Source: Sphingomonas sp. LM7
Lineage (GTDB): Bacteria; Pseudomonadota; Alphaproteobacteria; Sphingomonadales; Sphingomonadaceae
Reading direction: 5' to 3'
Length of the DNA stretch: 64,000 nt
NCBI RefSeq assembly: GCF_002002925.1
Contig: NZ_CP019511.1
Location: forward strand, 2,480,001 to 2,544,000
The notes under the pieces were generated by a model. That model saw only the letters and a list, made by a program, of their open reading frames with translations, was not told the origin of the DNA and did not search any database. The first letter of the stretch is position 1. Each line of letters opens with the position of its first letter. The position numbers were made by a program, and so were the translations under genes. This document shows positions 1 through 11,200 of this stretch, in pieces.

Positions 1-327
1 TTAGCCGCCGCAGATCACAGCAGATGGACGCCACTGGATGAAGGTGACCATCTATGGATTCTCAATAGAAGAGGAAACATCGGAGCACTGCGGCTGGTCG
101 CAGCCGGCACAGAGTTGCACGAATGCGCATATGCCCTGCCAAAAGGAGGGAGGCAATTCTCGTTCAATACACCAGCTTCTTGGCACGCCGCACGAGGCAG
201 CTACTTTTTGGCAATCGCCCGGAAACTCAACGCCGAGCGGTACATGGCGAGAGCTCCCCGGCACGGCGGTCCGACGTGGAAGCGCCACGCGAAATCTATG
301 TCCACCGCAGCCAGAAATCAGCGGTGA
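1..327 (+). CDS. Partial hypothetical protein (C-terminal 108 residues)
   Basis: Frame 1 is open from the first base to a TGA at 325-327, with no stop in 108 codons. The reading contains protein-like stretches such as LWILNRRGN and HECAYALPKGGRQFSF, and is more convincing than the overlapping frames. The start lies outside the window. I do not recognise the family. The gene ends 60 bases before the 3' end of the convergent DUF4365 gene, so it may be the last gene of a neighbouring accessory operon. Alternatively it could be a chance open frame; codon-usage scoring on a longer contig would decide. Confidence 0.45.
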   Translation, partial: LAAADHSRWTPLDEGDHLWILNRRGNIGALRLVAAGTELHECAYALPKGGRQFSFNTPASWHAARGSYFLAIARKLNAERYMARAPRHGGPTWKRHAKSMSTAARNQR

Positions 328-386
328 GGTGGCGGTCCCGGATCAAGTCGCGCGATATTCACTTATCGCGCAATCGGTAAGTTGAG

Positions 387-1640
387 CTATTCCGCCAAAG
401 ATAGCGGCAATTTGCAAATGCCGACTTTCTCCTTTGGAAAGATCCTCCGATAGAATTCCGCAAACACCTCGAATTGAAGCCGGTGCATCTCGCGCCATGT
501 CGTCGGGCCCTCTTCGAAGCCATAAGCCCAAAGCGCACGACTCTTTATAATTTCATCCGGCCCTATCACCGGCGCAGACGAGGCTCGTACCAGTTTAGTC
601 TCGACGCTTTTTATGCGATTTGTGTCAGGTTCGAATACAATTCGCGTCTCCGCCCGCTCAGTCGACAGTCGCTGACTGTTTGGGCTGACGCGAACCAGCT
701 TGGGCTCCTTATGTTTCGCATAGAATGCCTTGTGATCGACGCTAAGCGGTCCCGCCAGGGCCTCGAAGGTAGTAAACTCCTTTTTCCGTCGAAGCTTCCT
801 CAGCCGGCGATTGTGGATCTCGATCGCCTTGCGAAGATCAGCGGCGAGTAAGGGAATCCGATCTAGCGACCGGACAAATCTGACGCCATTTGCATCATCG
901 ACAACCGAAGGGTCGTCCAAAATTGAGGCGACAGCCTTCTCACATGCGTCGGCGTCGTCGCTGGTTAGCAACGACGTGATGCCAGTTAGCAAGTCGTCAA
1001 ATGCGTAGAGATCGCTGCGCAGCATGATTCGGAGTTGATAAACCAGGTCGGGAATGAATCCTGCTTCGTTTGGGATCGGCATCGCCCACGTCGGCTCGAG
1101 AGATCGCCGGAGAAAATTGAAATCCGGCACATTGACCGAGTTGAGGAAGCGATCGATCTGCTCTTGGGTGCGTGCGAGCATCGCCTGCTCGATCAGATTG
1201 AGCGCCTTGCCAACCTTCTTCTGTTGGAAAGGCCGCCATCCTTTTGCCGACAATCGGTGGTGATCCGAACCCTTGTGCTCGACAAGAGGCAATCGAGCGA
1301 CGTCAGCGGCCGTTAGCAGATATGTCTTCGCTTTATCCTCGTGTCCGACCGCGACGATGACGAAGAAGCCTTTGAGCGCGGCGCCGTCGTCCGTGACATA
1401 GGCGGCAGGGATGTAATGCACCGTGCTGTCGCTCTGCGCGAATTTGGCTTGAACCACGCCAAGCCGTGGTGACAGCTCGTCGGTAAACCGTCCTTCCGAA
1501 CGCAACTCTATCAAGAAGTCAGCGCCGTCGACATCCACGGACCGGGTATGAACCCAGAACCTCTCAAGCAGCATGGCGCGGACGCGCGCCTCGCCAAGGC
1601 TACCATTTTCCATCGTGGTGATCCACGATCCTTGCGCCAT
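387..1640 (-). CDS. DUF4365-domain protein, putative PD-(D/E)xK nuclease
   Basis: A 417-residue protein. The N-terminal region (about residues 9-110) has the DUF4365 pattern: NGSLGEARVRAML, then DVDGADFLIEL, then LGVVQAKF. The D...E...QxK spacing fits a PD-(D/E)xK nuclease core, which is the usual prediction for DUF4365. The remaining roughly 300 residues are alpha-helical and unrecognised. I chose the ATG at 1640 over the TTG 30 codons upstream because a GGAGGG Shine-Dalgarno lies six bases before it and the domain begins just after. The gene is transcribed away from the DruH/DruE-like operon, with about 346 bases between the two starts. DUF4365 proteins are common in defence islands. A role as an accessory nuclease of the neighbouring system is inference; it could instead be a stand-alone abortive-infection gene. 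Confidence 0.75.
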   Translation of the reverse strand: MAQGSWITTMENGSLGEARVRAMLLERFWVHTRSVDVDGADFLIELRSEGRFTDELSPRLGVVQAKFAQSDSTVHYIPAAYVTDDGAALKGFFVIVAVGHEDKAKTYLLTAADVARLPLVEHKGSDHHRLSAKGWRPFQQKKVGKALNLIEQAMLARTQEQIDRFLNSVNVPDFNFLRRSLEPTWAMPIPNEAGFIPDLVYQLRIMLRSDLYAFDDLLTGITSLLTSDDADACEKAVASILDDPSVVDDANGVRFVRSLDRIPLLAADLRKAIEIHNRRLRKLRRKKEFTTFEALAGPLSVDHKAFYAKHKEPKLVRVSPNSQRLSTERAETRIVFEPDTNRIKSVETKLVRASSAPVIGPDEIIKSRALWAYGFEEGPTTWREMHRLQFEVFAEFYRRIFPKEKVGICKLPLSLAE

Positions 1641-1986
1641 TGCAGCCCTCCATACACCGCCAATTGCTGGTCTTTCTTTGCTAGCATGCGGCGAGTTGCA
1701 ATGCTTGTTGCGCGAGGCCGTCTTGCGCATCCTCGACTCGCTCCCGTGGCGGTTTCGCCTTGTCGCCGGCCCAGACGGAGTACCAAAATGCGTCTGCAGA
1801 CTACCGGAGCAACCCTCATTCTCGCGTGTCGCTATGGTTGTTCGAGAAAGGTTGGCTCATAAGCTTGGTCTTGCGGACTCCAGACATATCGACGCGCGCT
1901 TTAGGACAATTGAATCTCGTTGGGCCTTTTCTTCCCCACTTGTTCGGGCATCATGCGAGTTGGGGGGTGGGGGTGCAGGGGGTATC
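1641..1986. promoter_or_regulatory. Divergent intergenic region between DUF4365 and druH-like genes
   Basis: About 346 bases separate the two divergent start sites and must hold both promoters. An open frame on the + strand runs through this space and into the DUF4365 gene, but it looks non-coding and its start cannot be placed upstream with confidence. I see no clear -35/-10 pair or operator palindrome. Confidence 0.35.
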
Positions 1987-4900
1987 TTGACCAAGGGCTC
2001 GGAGTTCGGCGCCGATTTTCGTGCACTAGTAGCGGCGCGCGGGCTAACGGCGCCCGATGGCCGACCGCTCTATGCCTATCGTTTTACCAAGGATGAGTAC
2101 GAGCGGAACGCCGAACTTCTGCGGCGTCACGGCAGGCGCGCGCTCAAGGATTGGAGCGGATGCGCACTGATCTTGATACACGTCGCTGAGTGGTTTCGTC
2201 GAGAGCGCGGCGGCGGCCACTGGGACTGGATCCGGCCTCTCGGAAGCATCGGGCTAAACTACGGCTCGGGACGAAGTGTCTCATATTCCGACGTGGAAGA
2301 TTTGGTCCGGGGCGCCCTTCTAACGTGGCGCCGGCCGTTGCCGAAGGGAGGGGAGCGCCTTCTCGCGGTAATCCGCGAGAGTGGCTTTCCCGTCGCTGCC
2401 GTTCGTGAGGATCCCCGCATTTCCGCTTGGCTAAGGCACTCAGTTCTCTGTGCCGAGCGGGGCTTTCAAATCGATCAGGCAGTCGTAAGCGAGGCTTGGC
2501 GCGTATCCGACCGCATCGCCCAGGCGCTCGTCGAACCAGCAATCGAGCTGTGCCGTTTCATCGTCGATTTGCGAGCGACTATACCAGTCGAAGCGCGCGG
2601 AACGGACCCCGTTGTCCATCTCGACACGTTCCAGCCGGGATGGCGCGAAGCGTTGCCGTTTGACGTCGAGCAAGAAGACGTCCGGACGCTCGTTGAGCGC
2701 ATGGTCCGCCTTCGCGAGACCGGAGGTGCCGCTCTCGACGTCGAGCGTACCCTCGTCCGCACCGGTGATGGCGAATGGACGGCACGTGCTTCGCTCGTGC
2801 TCGAAGGAAAATTGGATATCAGGCGCGTTCCTGCCGGCATCGCTCAGGCACTCGCTGATGGCCGTCGCCTGCGCATCTTTCCGCGCCCGCCATTTTCAGA
2901 CGAGCTCATCGCCATCGCCGCAATCGAAACCTATGAGGACGAAGGTGGCCCAGTCCACGATCTACGAGCCTTCGTAACCCAATTCGAATCCGAGCTTCCC
3001 CTCGAAACCGAGGCGCGGCTATTTGCTCAGTCCGGGCACACCACCGTCGGTGATTTCGTGCCGCCCGGCGGCCAGGCAATCGCGGCTCCCGTCGTCGCAC
3101 TGGAGGTGCTAGAAGTCGACGAGAGTCAGCAACCGAGACGGCTGCGTGCGATCGGCTCTTCACCAAGCCAGACCAGCAAACCCCTGCTCGCACTTGCGGT
3201 CCAACCTGACGTCCTTCCCGCAGTCCAATTCTCCGAGGAGCCCGAGGAGATCGGAACCTGCCGCGAGTCTGGCCGTCGCGTCGTCCTCTTTTCCGGGACC
3301 GCAACGCTCGATCATGAGGGCGCGCGATGGCGCTGGCGCACGTCCGCCGAGCGCGACCTCGATGCTCGCCCCATCCTGATCGGCGACCTGGTGCCGAATG
3401 TGCGCCAGACCGTATATCGAGGCGTTCCGCGCCTTTGGGCGGAGAGAGATGGTCACGTGGTGTCACCTCGGCCCGCCTCGATCCACTGGCGGCCACGGGG
3501 ACGCGGAGCTTGGCGTCTCCTTTCGGGGTCTGGCGCCTGGGGGGCGATTGAATTTGCGGTGATCGAGGACGGCGAGCTTCGTCATTCGGTGCCTGCGGAC
3601 GTCGTACCACCAGACATAAAGTTCGAATTCGATCGCGCGCAGCGCGAACTCAGAATCTCAGGCTTGAATGCGCCCATGCTCAGCGCGTTCGGAGCCGGGC
3701 CACTCTCGGTTCGGACCGAAAGGGGCACCCAGGTGATCAGGCTCGGTCCGCCGTCGGGAACGCCAATAGTGACCGTACGTGCGCGCTGGGAGACGGAGAT
3801 CGCCCTCACGATCGCCGATCCCAGTTACGAGCTGCGGTTAATCGATGAGAACGATAAGCTCGTAAACACGCGCGCGGCCTTCGCGCTCGACGGACTTGGT
3901 GGCCGGCGGATTCTCGCAACACACCAAGTCTCGTTATGCATGGAACTCCGCGCGCCCGATGCGCCGCGACTGGCAATTTCGCGTCCGGTTACGGGTGACG
4001 TTCCGCTCTCTGCCCTGCGTGATACGATCCGCCAATTACTCGGCCGATCCTCCCGTCTGGATTCGAGCGTCGTTCTCTCGGCCTTGGGCTCAAGCGAATA
4101 TATAGCAGAGGTTCGCTGGTACGCCGAGGACGTGAATCCTTTCGTGGCATCGAGATGCGACGGTCCGTTCGCCATGCTCGCATCGATTCAGGCGCTCGAC
4201 CTTCGCGCGATTTCGTTGGTAGACCCTGCCGCCGGCGCACACCCCGTGACCGCACCCGCGAGCGAGGCAGCCATACTCGCCGAACTCGAACCGGTGCTGC
4301 CGGACGGACCTTGGCTCCTCTTCGGCAATCGGCGCTCCGGAGAGATAGTTCGCCCTCGGATCTTACCGGCCGCCCGGTCAATGGGCGATTCGACGACAGC
4401 TCTAGTGCGCGCGATCACGACCGACTCTGTCGCCGCACGAGCTCGCGAATTCGACGAAATATACGGCGAACCTGCCAAGCTGGCGGGTGACGATGTTCGC
4501 AGACTAATCGACCTGACGGTACTCGCGAGGCGAGAACGCCTCCCTGCATCCAGCATCGATGCCCTTCGGGCGCTCGAAAGGGCGCCCGCGGCCGCAGTCC
4601 ATCTTCTCGCCGCCTGTGACAGCATCGAGGAACGTGGAGCGCTCCTCGATCTTCAACGTGATTTGCCCTTCCTTTGGTGTGCTACCACCATCGAAAGCTG
4701 GCTACGTACCTTCTCAGAAAGGTTCGAGGCGATCCGCAACCAGCTGGCAGAGGTCGGCATCGAATTCGACGTCGCGCGCTTGGCGACGAATGCACTTCAG
4801 GAAATCGCAAACATACGACCAGAGTTAGCGGGGCATGCGCGCGCGGTGTTTCTTTCCATGGTGGCAAAGAGCGTGATCGGCGGCAAATCGTTCGACGGAT

Positions 4901-5253
4901 CGACCGGGATACTCCTGAGAAACGATCGCCCGATCACAGCACGCATGGAGATCGACCGGTTGATCACACGCCACCAAGAAGGCGATGCGCCGCCGCATTC
5001 CCTGTTGTCGGATACAGCTCTGCAGGCGCAGTGGGCGCGCTGGGAGCCCTACGCTTCAGCCTTTGCCCACGTGATTGCAGCACCTTTCGCGGTTGCAGAG
5101 CACGCCGCCGGGGTGCACCGCCTTCTTCTCCCAGAACTCACCCGCTGCCGTGACGCGGCACTCTACGACCCTGAATATTTCGAGGTAATCGTCGCCATGC
5201 GAACGAACGAATTGCTCAACGCGCTAGCTCAGTCGGGCGGGGCGGCGGCATGA
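1987..5253 (+). CDS. druH: Large DruH-like (YjiT/STY4851-like) defence protein
   Basis: A protein of about 1088 residues from a TTG start preceded by AGGGGG. In-frame starts exist upstream (ATG at 1831, others to 1573), but that sequence looks non-coding. The first recognisable section is PLYAYRFTKDEYERNAELL, followed by long helical and beta-rich regions without a catalytic motif I can name. The stop overlaps the start of the 2036-residue helicase by four bases, so the two are translationally coupled. A protein of about 1100 residues immediately before a giant DUF1998-type helicase is the layout of Druantia type III (druH-druE). The DruH name rests on size, position and general resemblance to the YjiT/STY4851 group, not on a measured match. 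It could be another helicase-partner family of defence islands. Confidence 0.6.
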   Translation: MTKGSEFGADFRALVAARGLTAPDGRPLYAYRFTKDEYERNAELLRRHGRRALKDWSGCALILIHVAEWFRRERGGGHWDWIRPLGSIGLNYGSGRSVSYSDVEDLVRGALLTWRRPLPKGGERLLAVIRESGFPVAAVREDPRISAWLRHSVLCAERGFQIDQAVVSEAWRVSDRIAQALVEPAIELCRFIVDLRATIPVEARGTDPVVHLDTFQPGWREALPFDVEQEDVRTLVERMVRLRETGGAALDVERTLVRTGDGEWTARASLVLEGKLDIRRVPAGIAQALADGRRLRIFPRPPFSDELIAIAAIETYEDEGGPVHDLRAFVTQFESELPLETEARLFAQSGHTTVGDFVPPGGQAIAAPVVALEVLEVDESQQPRRLRAIGSSPSQTSKPLLALAVQPDVLPAVQFSEEPEEIGTCRESGRRVVLFSGTATLDHEGARWRWRTSAERDLDARPILIGDLVPNVRQTVYRGVPRLWAERDGHVVSPRPASIHWRPRGRGAWRLLSGSGAWGAIEFAVIEDGELRHSVPADVVPPDIKFEFDRAQRELRISGLNAPMLSAFGAGPLSVRTERGTQVIRLGPPSGTPIVTVRARWETEIALTIADPSYELRLIDENDKLVNTRAAFALDGLGGRRILATHQVSLCMELRAPDAPRLAISRPVTGDVPLSALRDTIRQLLGRSSRLDSSVVLSALGSSEYIAEVRWYAEDVNPFVASRCDGPFAMLASIQALDLRAISLVDPAAGAHPVTAPASEAAILAELEPVLPDGPWLLFGNRRSGEIVRPRILPAARSMGDSTTALVRAITTDSVAARAREFDEIYGEPAKLAGDDVRRLIDLTVLARRERLPASSIDALRALERAPAAAVHLLAACDSIEERGALLDLQRDLPFLWCATTIESWLRTFSERFEAIRNQLAEVGIEFDVARLATNALQEIANIRPELAGHARAVFLSMVAKSVIGGKSFDGSTGILLRNDRPITARMEIDRLITRHQEGDAPPHSLLSDTALQAQWARWEPYASAFAHVIAAPFAVAEHAAGVHRLLLPELTRCRDAALYDPEYFEVIVAMRTNELLNALAQSGGAAA

Positions 5254-8200
5254 TTGATTTCGAACGTATGACGATGCGGCTGCCCGAACAGGCAGCCGAT
5301 GCTATCCTCGGCATGCTCCGCCCCAAGTCACGAACGCTTGCTAAACATCTTCGCGAAATTTGGGGCGCGCCGGCGGGAATGCCGGGATCAATGCTCGCTG
5401 AGCCGCTCATCGAAGGTGCGTTTCCTTGGCTAACACTACCGCACGGTTGGGATGGTCTAGCCAGTCACGTACTCGACCGGCGGACGATCGAGACGCTGAA
5501 GTCGGTGTCTTTCCCACCGTATGAGCACCAAGCCGGTGCGTGGGAGTTATTGACCGCGCCCCAACCCGCTTCGGTCATCATTTCCAGTGGTACCGGTTCG
5601 GGCAAGACCGAATGCTTCCTTGTGCCCATCCTCGATCGTCTCGTTCGCCTTTCTGACGGCGGGCAGCGACCGCTAACGGGCGTACGCGCACTCATGCTCT
5701 ATCCACTGAACGCGCTGATCAGCAGCCAGGAGGAACGGCTCGAGCGATGGTTCTCACCTTTTGGGGGCACGCTTCGCTACGCTCTCTACAACGGCGAGAC
5801 GCCCGAAACAGCCAGCGCGATGGTGCGCCGGCAGAAGCCTTGGCGTGTCGGTGACCGGTCAGCCCTCCGCAGCTCGCCTCCGCCGGTGCTCGTGACCAAT
5901 GCCACGATGCTCGAGTACATGTTGATCCGCCGTAACGATGCACCGATCCTTGCAGCGTCACAAGGCTCGCTCGACTTCGTCGTGCTCGACGAGGCGCACT
6001 CCTATATGGGTGCACAGGCGGCAGAAATCGCACTGCTCCTGCGCCGTGTCGCACTGGCTTTCGGCCGCCAACCACGAGACCTGCGCTACGTCGCGACCTC
6101 GGCGACGATCGGTGGCCCGAATGCAAGTGTCGAACTCAAGCGCTTTCTGCGCGATCTCTCTGGTGCTCCAGAGGACCAAATCCACGTCATCGAGGGAGAG
6201 CGCGCTCCTCTTCCTCCGGCACCTACCTTAAATCGCCATCCGATCGAACTCGATCTACTTACCGGCCTCGATTCGGCCGAAAGCGGCGCGAAGTTCGCCT
6301 CTTCACTCGCATTGCGGACGGCACGTGAACAGCTTCGCGACGGTCGGGTGTTCGGTTGGCGCCAATGGTCTGAGACCGTGCGCACCATAGCAGGAGATAC
6401 GAAACCTTCGCGTCTCCTCGTGGAGGCGGCAAACGCTCGAGATCCGAATGCCGGTCCGGCGATGGTCGAATCGGGCAATGATTCGATTCTTCCGACCCGC
6501 GTTCATCTATTTCACCGAACGGTCCCGGGACTCTGGACCTGTATCAACCCGGATTGCTCAGAACGTCCCGAAGCCGAGGCAACCTCTGATTGGCCTTATG
6601 GTGCCGTTTTCTCCGAAGCACGGGAGAAGTGTCCGCATTGTAGATCTATCGTTCTCGAATGGGCGCTCTGTGTCCTCTGCGGCGATGGAGCGCTACGCGC
6701 GGAGGAGATGGGAGGCGGTTCCCACGTAACCACTTGGAGCGACTGGGGTGAACTCGACGAGTTCGAACAGACCCTAGAGCGCGAGACTCCGGAGGACGAG
6801 GAGAGCGATGACGCAGGCGTCGGTTTGTCAGCGCCGGTCGCCCCAGCACGCGTCTCGCGCCGATATCTGCATCTGCCGCCCCGCAAAGGTTCGTATCGTC
6901 TTACGGTCGAACGAGAGACCGGCCTAATCGATGGTGAGAACGACACGCTCGTCTTTGGTGCGTCCGTCGACCTTTCGCTCTGCCCGGGCTGCGGCAAAGC
7001 CCCTCCCAATGTCGATCCTGCGCGCGGTGCGCTGCGAACTGCGAACGCCGGTGCTCCTTTTTTAACGGCGCAGATCACTCCAGGCTTCCTCGCCGATCTC
7101 TCGCGGGAGCCTCCCGGGGCCGAGCCGCTGCCCAGCGAAGGCCGAAGGCTCATCACCTTCACCGATGCTCGCCAAGGCACCGCGCGGCATGCTGCCAACG
7201 TGCAGATTGCTTCGGAGCGCGGCTTCGTTCGGGGCTTCATCTACCACCACGTCCAAGAACGAACCGGCGGAGATCCGGAAAAAATAGCCGAACTCGACCG
7301 CAACATCGAGGCGATGCGCGCGCTCGCCGAGAAGCCGCCCTACACGCAGATACTCGAAGGTTTCGAGAAGGAGCGAGCCGCCCTTACTGGAAATCCCGCA
7401 CTGCCGTGGGCTGGTTTGGTAACGCGTCTCGCTGGCCACACGACGGTCGACGTATTTCTTCGGGATCTTTGGAAGACCACCAATCGTGATCCCCGCTTTG
7501 ACGATCCGCGGGTACTCGCCGAGTTCCTTCTTTATCGCGAAGTGATGCGCCGACCGAACCGGGCGAATTCGGCCGAAACACTCGGCCTGTTCCGATACGA
7601 ACTGCCCGGCATCGATGACGCAAAGATACTGCTACCATCTTCGGCAAGCAGTCTGGCGCTAACGGAGGCTGATTGGCGCGATTTGCTGCGCTTGCTAGTC
7701 ACCCATTTCATTCGCACCAACGTCGCGTTGCGCCTCGATCATTGGTGGCTCAACTGGATCGACCGCCGACAGAGCCACATCGAGATTATTCCTTGGGCAC
7801 CAGGACAGAAATCGAGCCGGTACGTGCGTCTTTGGCCGAACCCTTATGGTGTTCGTCTCACCCGTATCGTGCGTCTCGTCTTTCAAGCATTGAAACTCGA
7901 TCCGGAAATGAGCTCCGACAGAGAAAAGGTCGGCGCACTCTTCGACGACGCGTGGATCGCGCTGAAGCGCTATATGGAGCCAAGCGAAAATGGCTATCGG
8001 ATGAGGCTCAGTGACCTTTCCGTCGCGCGATTGGAAAGCGCGTTTTGGTGCCCGACGACACGGCGTGTGCTCGACACCACGTTCAAAGGCCTGGGTCCTT
8101 ACGATACCGATGGAATCTACCCTTCGGCGGAACCGATCATCATGCCGATTCTGCGCTACCCGTGGCGGCGCGACGAAAACGGACACGCAGTGAATGAAGA

Positions 8201-11200
8201 CCGACTCGACGCCTGGCTCGGCGAAGACGGACGAATTCGCGCACTTCGCGAAGCGGGGCGCTGGGGTGATCAGAACGACCGTGCGGCTAGTCTGCAGCCT
8301 TGGTTGCGTGCGGCGGAACATTCAGCCCAACAGCCGAGCTCACTCCTTCGTCGCTACGAGCAAGACTTCAAGCGAGGCAGGATCAACGTGCTCGGTTGCT
8401 CGACGACCATGGAGATGGGCGTCGATATCGGCAGCATAGAGGCAGTCCTCAACACCAATACGCCGCCCCAAATAGCGAATTACCGCCAGCGTGTCGGTCG
8501 CGCGGGGCGCCAGCGCCAGCCCATCGCGGTTGGTCTGACGCTGTGCAAAGACAAGCCTCTCGATCGCATGACGATCGCCGACCCGCTCGCATATCTGGCG
8601 CGTCAGGCTCGCACACCTCGGGTGAGCCTCGAAAGCCCGACGATTGCCAGGCGGCACGCAGCAGCCTTTTTGCTGGCCCGGTTTCTCGCGGACTTCGGCG
8701 CGGAGCTCCACAAGCTCACTAACGGCGTCTTTTTTGGCCTGGTCGCTGCGGGACCGACTAATGAAGGCCAGTCGCCGTCAGCGACCTTTCTCAGCTGGCT
8801 CGACCGTACTCCCCAAGACGTCCCTCTCACGGCGGCGCTAACGACACTGCTCGCCGGCACCCCGATTCTACCAGGTCTCGACCTCGCCGAAAGCCTGCGC
8901 ACCCGAATGGAGCGTATAGCTTCGGATGTGCAAGCGGAGTGGGAAGCTCTCGGCTCGACCGACGCCGCAGAGGGTGTTGGCGACGTCGAGCTCTCAGCCG
9001 CCAACAAAGCTCGCGAGCGCCAGCGTAGCAGGCTCGAACGCGGCTACCTTCTCGGCGAACTGGCAGGCCGCGGGTTCCTGCCTTCCTACGGTTTCCCGAC
9101 CGACGTGGTGCAGTTCGTAACCGAGACGGCGGGTGAGAAGTTTGCGCGCCGTCGAGCTGCTGAATCTGGGGACGACTCCGAACCTGCCGAGAAGAGCTTC
9201 GGGCGCGGCTATCCGTCGCGCTCGCGTGAGGTCGGAATTTACGAATATGCCCCAGGCCGCGGGATCGTCGTCGATGGCGTCGTACGAGAGTCCGCGGGCG
9301 TCACGCTCAACTGGCAGCGCCCGGCGTCCCGGGAGGGACTCCGCGAGATCCAAAGCCTCCGCACGATGTGGTCGTGTCAGACCTGCGGCGCTCTCGCTTC
9401 GAAGCCATCGGCGCTCGAACGTACACTGTGCTCCGAGTGCGGTTCCGACAGCCAAGAGTTCGTGCGATATCTCGCACCGGGCGGGTTCGCGGTGGATATC
9501 CGGTTCGAGCTCCACGACGATCCTTCGAACGTTGGCGCCGCCAAGGTGGTCGATCCTTGGGTGGCAACTCGCAATGCGCCTTGGCGTGCCTTGCCTGACC
9601 CGGCCGTGGGGCGGGTTCGGGCGAGTGCGGACGGTACCGTTTTCTGGTTCAACCCCGGCGATCACAAGCACGGCTACGCGTTGTGCCTCCATTGCGGTCG
9701 GGCGGAATCCGAGACCGACGCACAAGGCGGCCCCGGCCTCGCCGGACACAAACCTCTCAGAGGTGCGCCGACCGCCATCGACGGCCAGACCTGTTCGGGC
9801 GCGCCGGAATTCGCGCCCTACGCAATCACTCGCAACGTGAGGCTTGGTCACGAGATTCGGACCGATCTTTGTGAAGTTCAGCTGTATGATTGCGCTTCGA
9901 GCGAGGTAGCACTGACCATTGCATTGGCACTACGCGAGGCAGTTGCCGACCGCCTCGGTATCGACGCAGACGAAATGGGTTTCGCAGCCCCGCCGGTTTC
10001 CAATCCGCAGGGCAAGGCAAACTGGAGTGCGGTCGTGTTCGACCGCGCGAGCGGCGGAGCTGGCTTTTCCTCCGCAATCTCCCGCGATCCTGTCGGACTG
10101 CTTCGCGCAGCTCGCGATTTCTTGGATTGTGCGCGCCTTGGACGCTGCGGCGAGCCTGAAACCCTCCGCGCTTGCCCCCGATGCGTTCTGGCACCCGATG
10201 CTCAACACGTTGCGGAGCACACTGATCGCGCCGCCGCCCACGGCCTGCTCGTTGCTGCGGCAGAGCGGCTCAAGCTTCCGCGGGAACACCAGTTATTCGG
10301 GGATGGGACGCGCTATGAACCAGCTCCACTTGCCCATGCGCTCGACGAGCGTATGGCTGCGAGCCCCGACGCATCGCTCGTGGTCAGGCTGAGAGGAGAA
10401 CCCTCCGACTGGGACTTCGATGCCTGGCCGATGACGTCTGTCGTCGAACGCTGGGGAGCGCGTGACCGTAAGGTGATAATCGAAGTCGAGCGCGATACAC
10501 TCGAGCGTGCTGATGCCGTGACTCGTCGCCGCGTCGCTATGTGGATTCAGCGTGCGCGTGCCAGCCTCGTTGCGCGGGCGGTTGCCGATGCCGACCTGCT
10601 GGCACTCGTCATTACGGACGGCGAGGTCGAAGCGTGGAAATCATCGGACCCGCTGGCCGGCGCAATTGGCGCCGGCTGGGGCGGGACCTCGGAAGCGCCG
10701 GTCGTACGCGGTCCTGGCGGGGCTCGTGCGGCGCAGCTAGACATCATCGACGTCGCTTCGCTCCTGGCCGAACGCATTCGCGAGACGATCTTCGAAATCG
10801 GATCGGAACTCGACGGCCCCGCCGTTGGCTTCGGTGCAAGGCTGATGGGTGCGCTCACTACGCGCAATTCTACGCTCGCCGATGTCTTTTCGGGACCTTG
10901 CACGGAAATTTGCTATTCGGATCGATACCTCTTTAGCCCCCTCGTCGTCCGTTTGGTCGTCGAGATGTTGCGCGGCCTCTCCGATGGCAACACGCGAATC
11001 GAGATCGAAACTCTCGCGCAACGCAAAAGTAATTATCGCCCTGGCCGAGGAAAACTGAAGGACGACTGGCAGGACGAGGCGGATCGCGATCTCGTGTTTC
11101 GGCATCTCCTGGGCACGATCTCGGCTGCCGCTAGGTTAGCGCCATCACAAAGCGTCGCTCATCGCCGTCGCCTCGACTTTAAGACGGCCCGAGGATCAGG

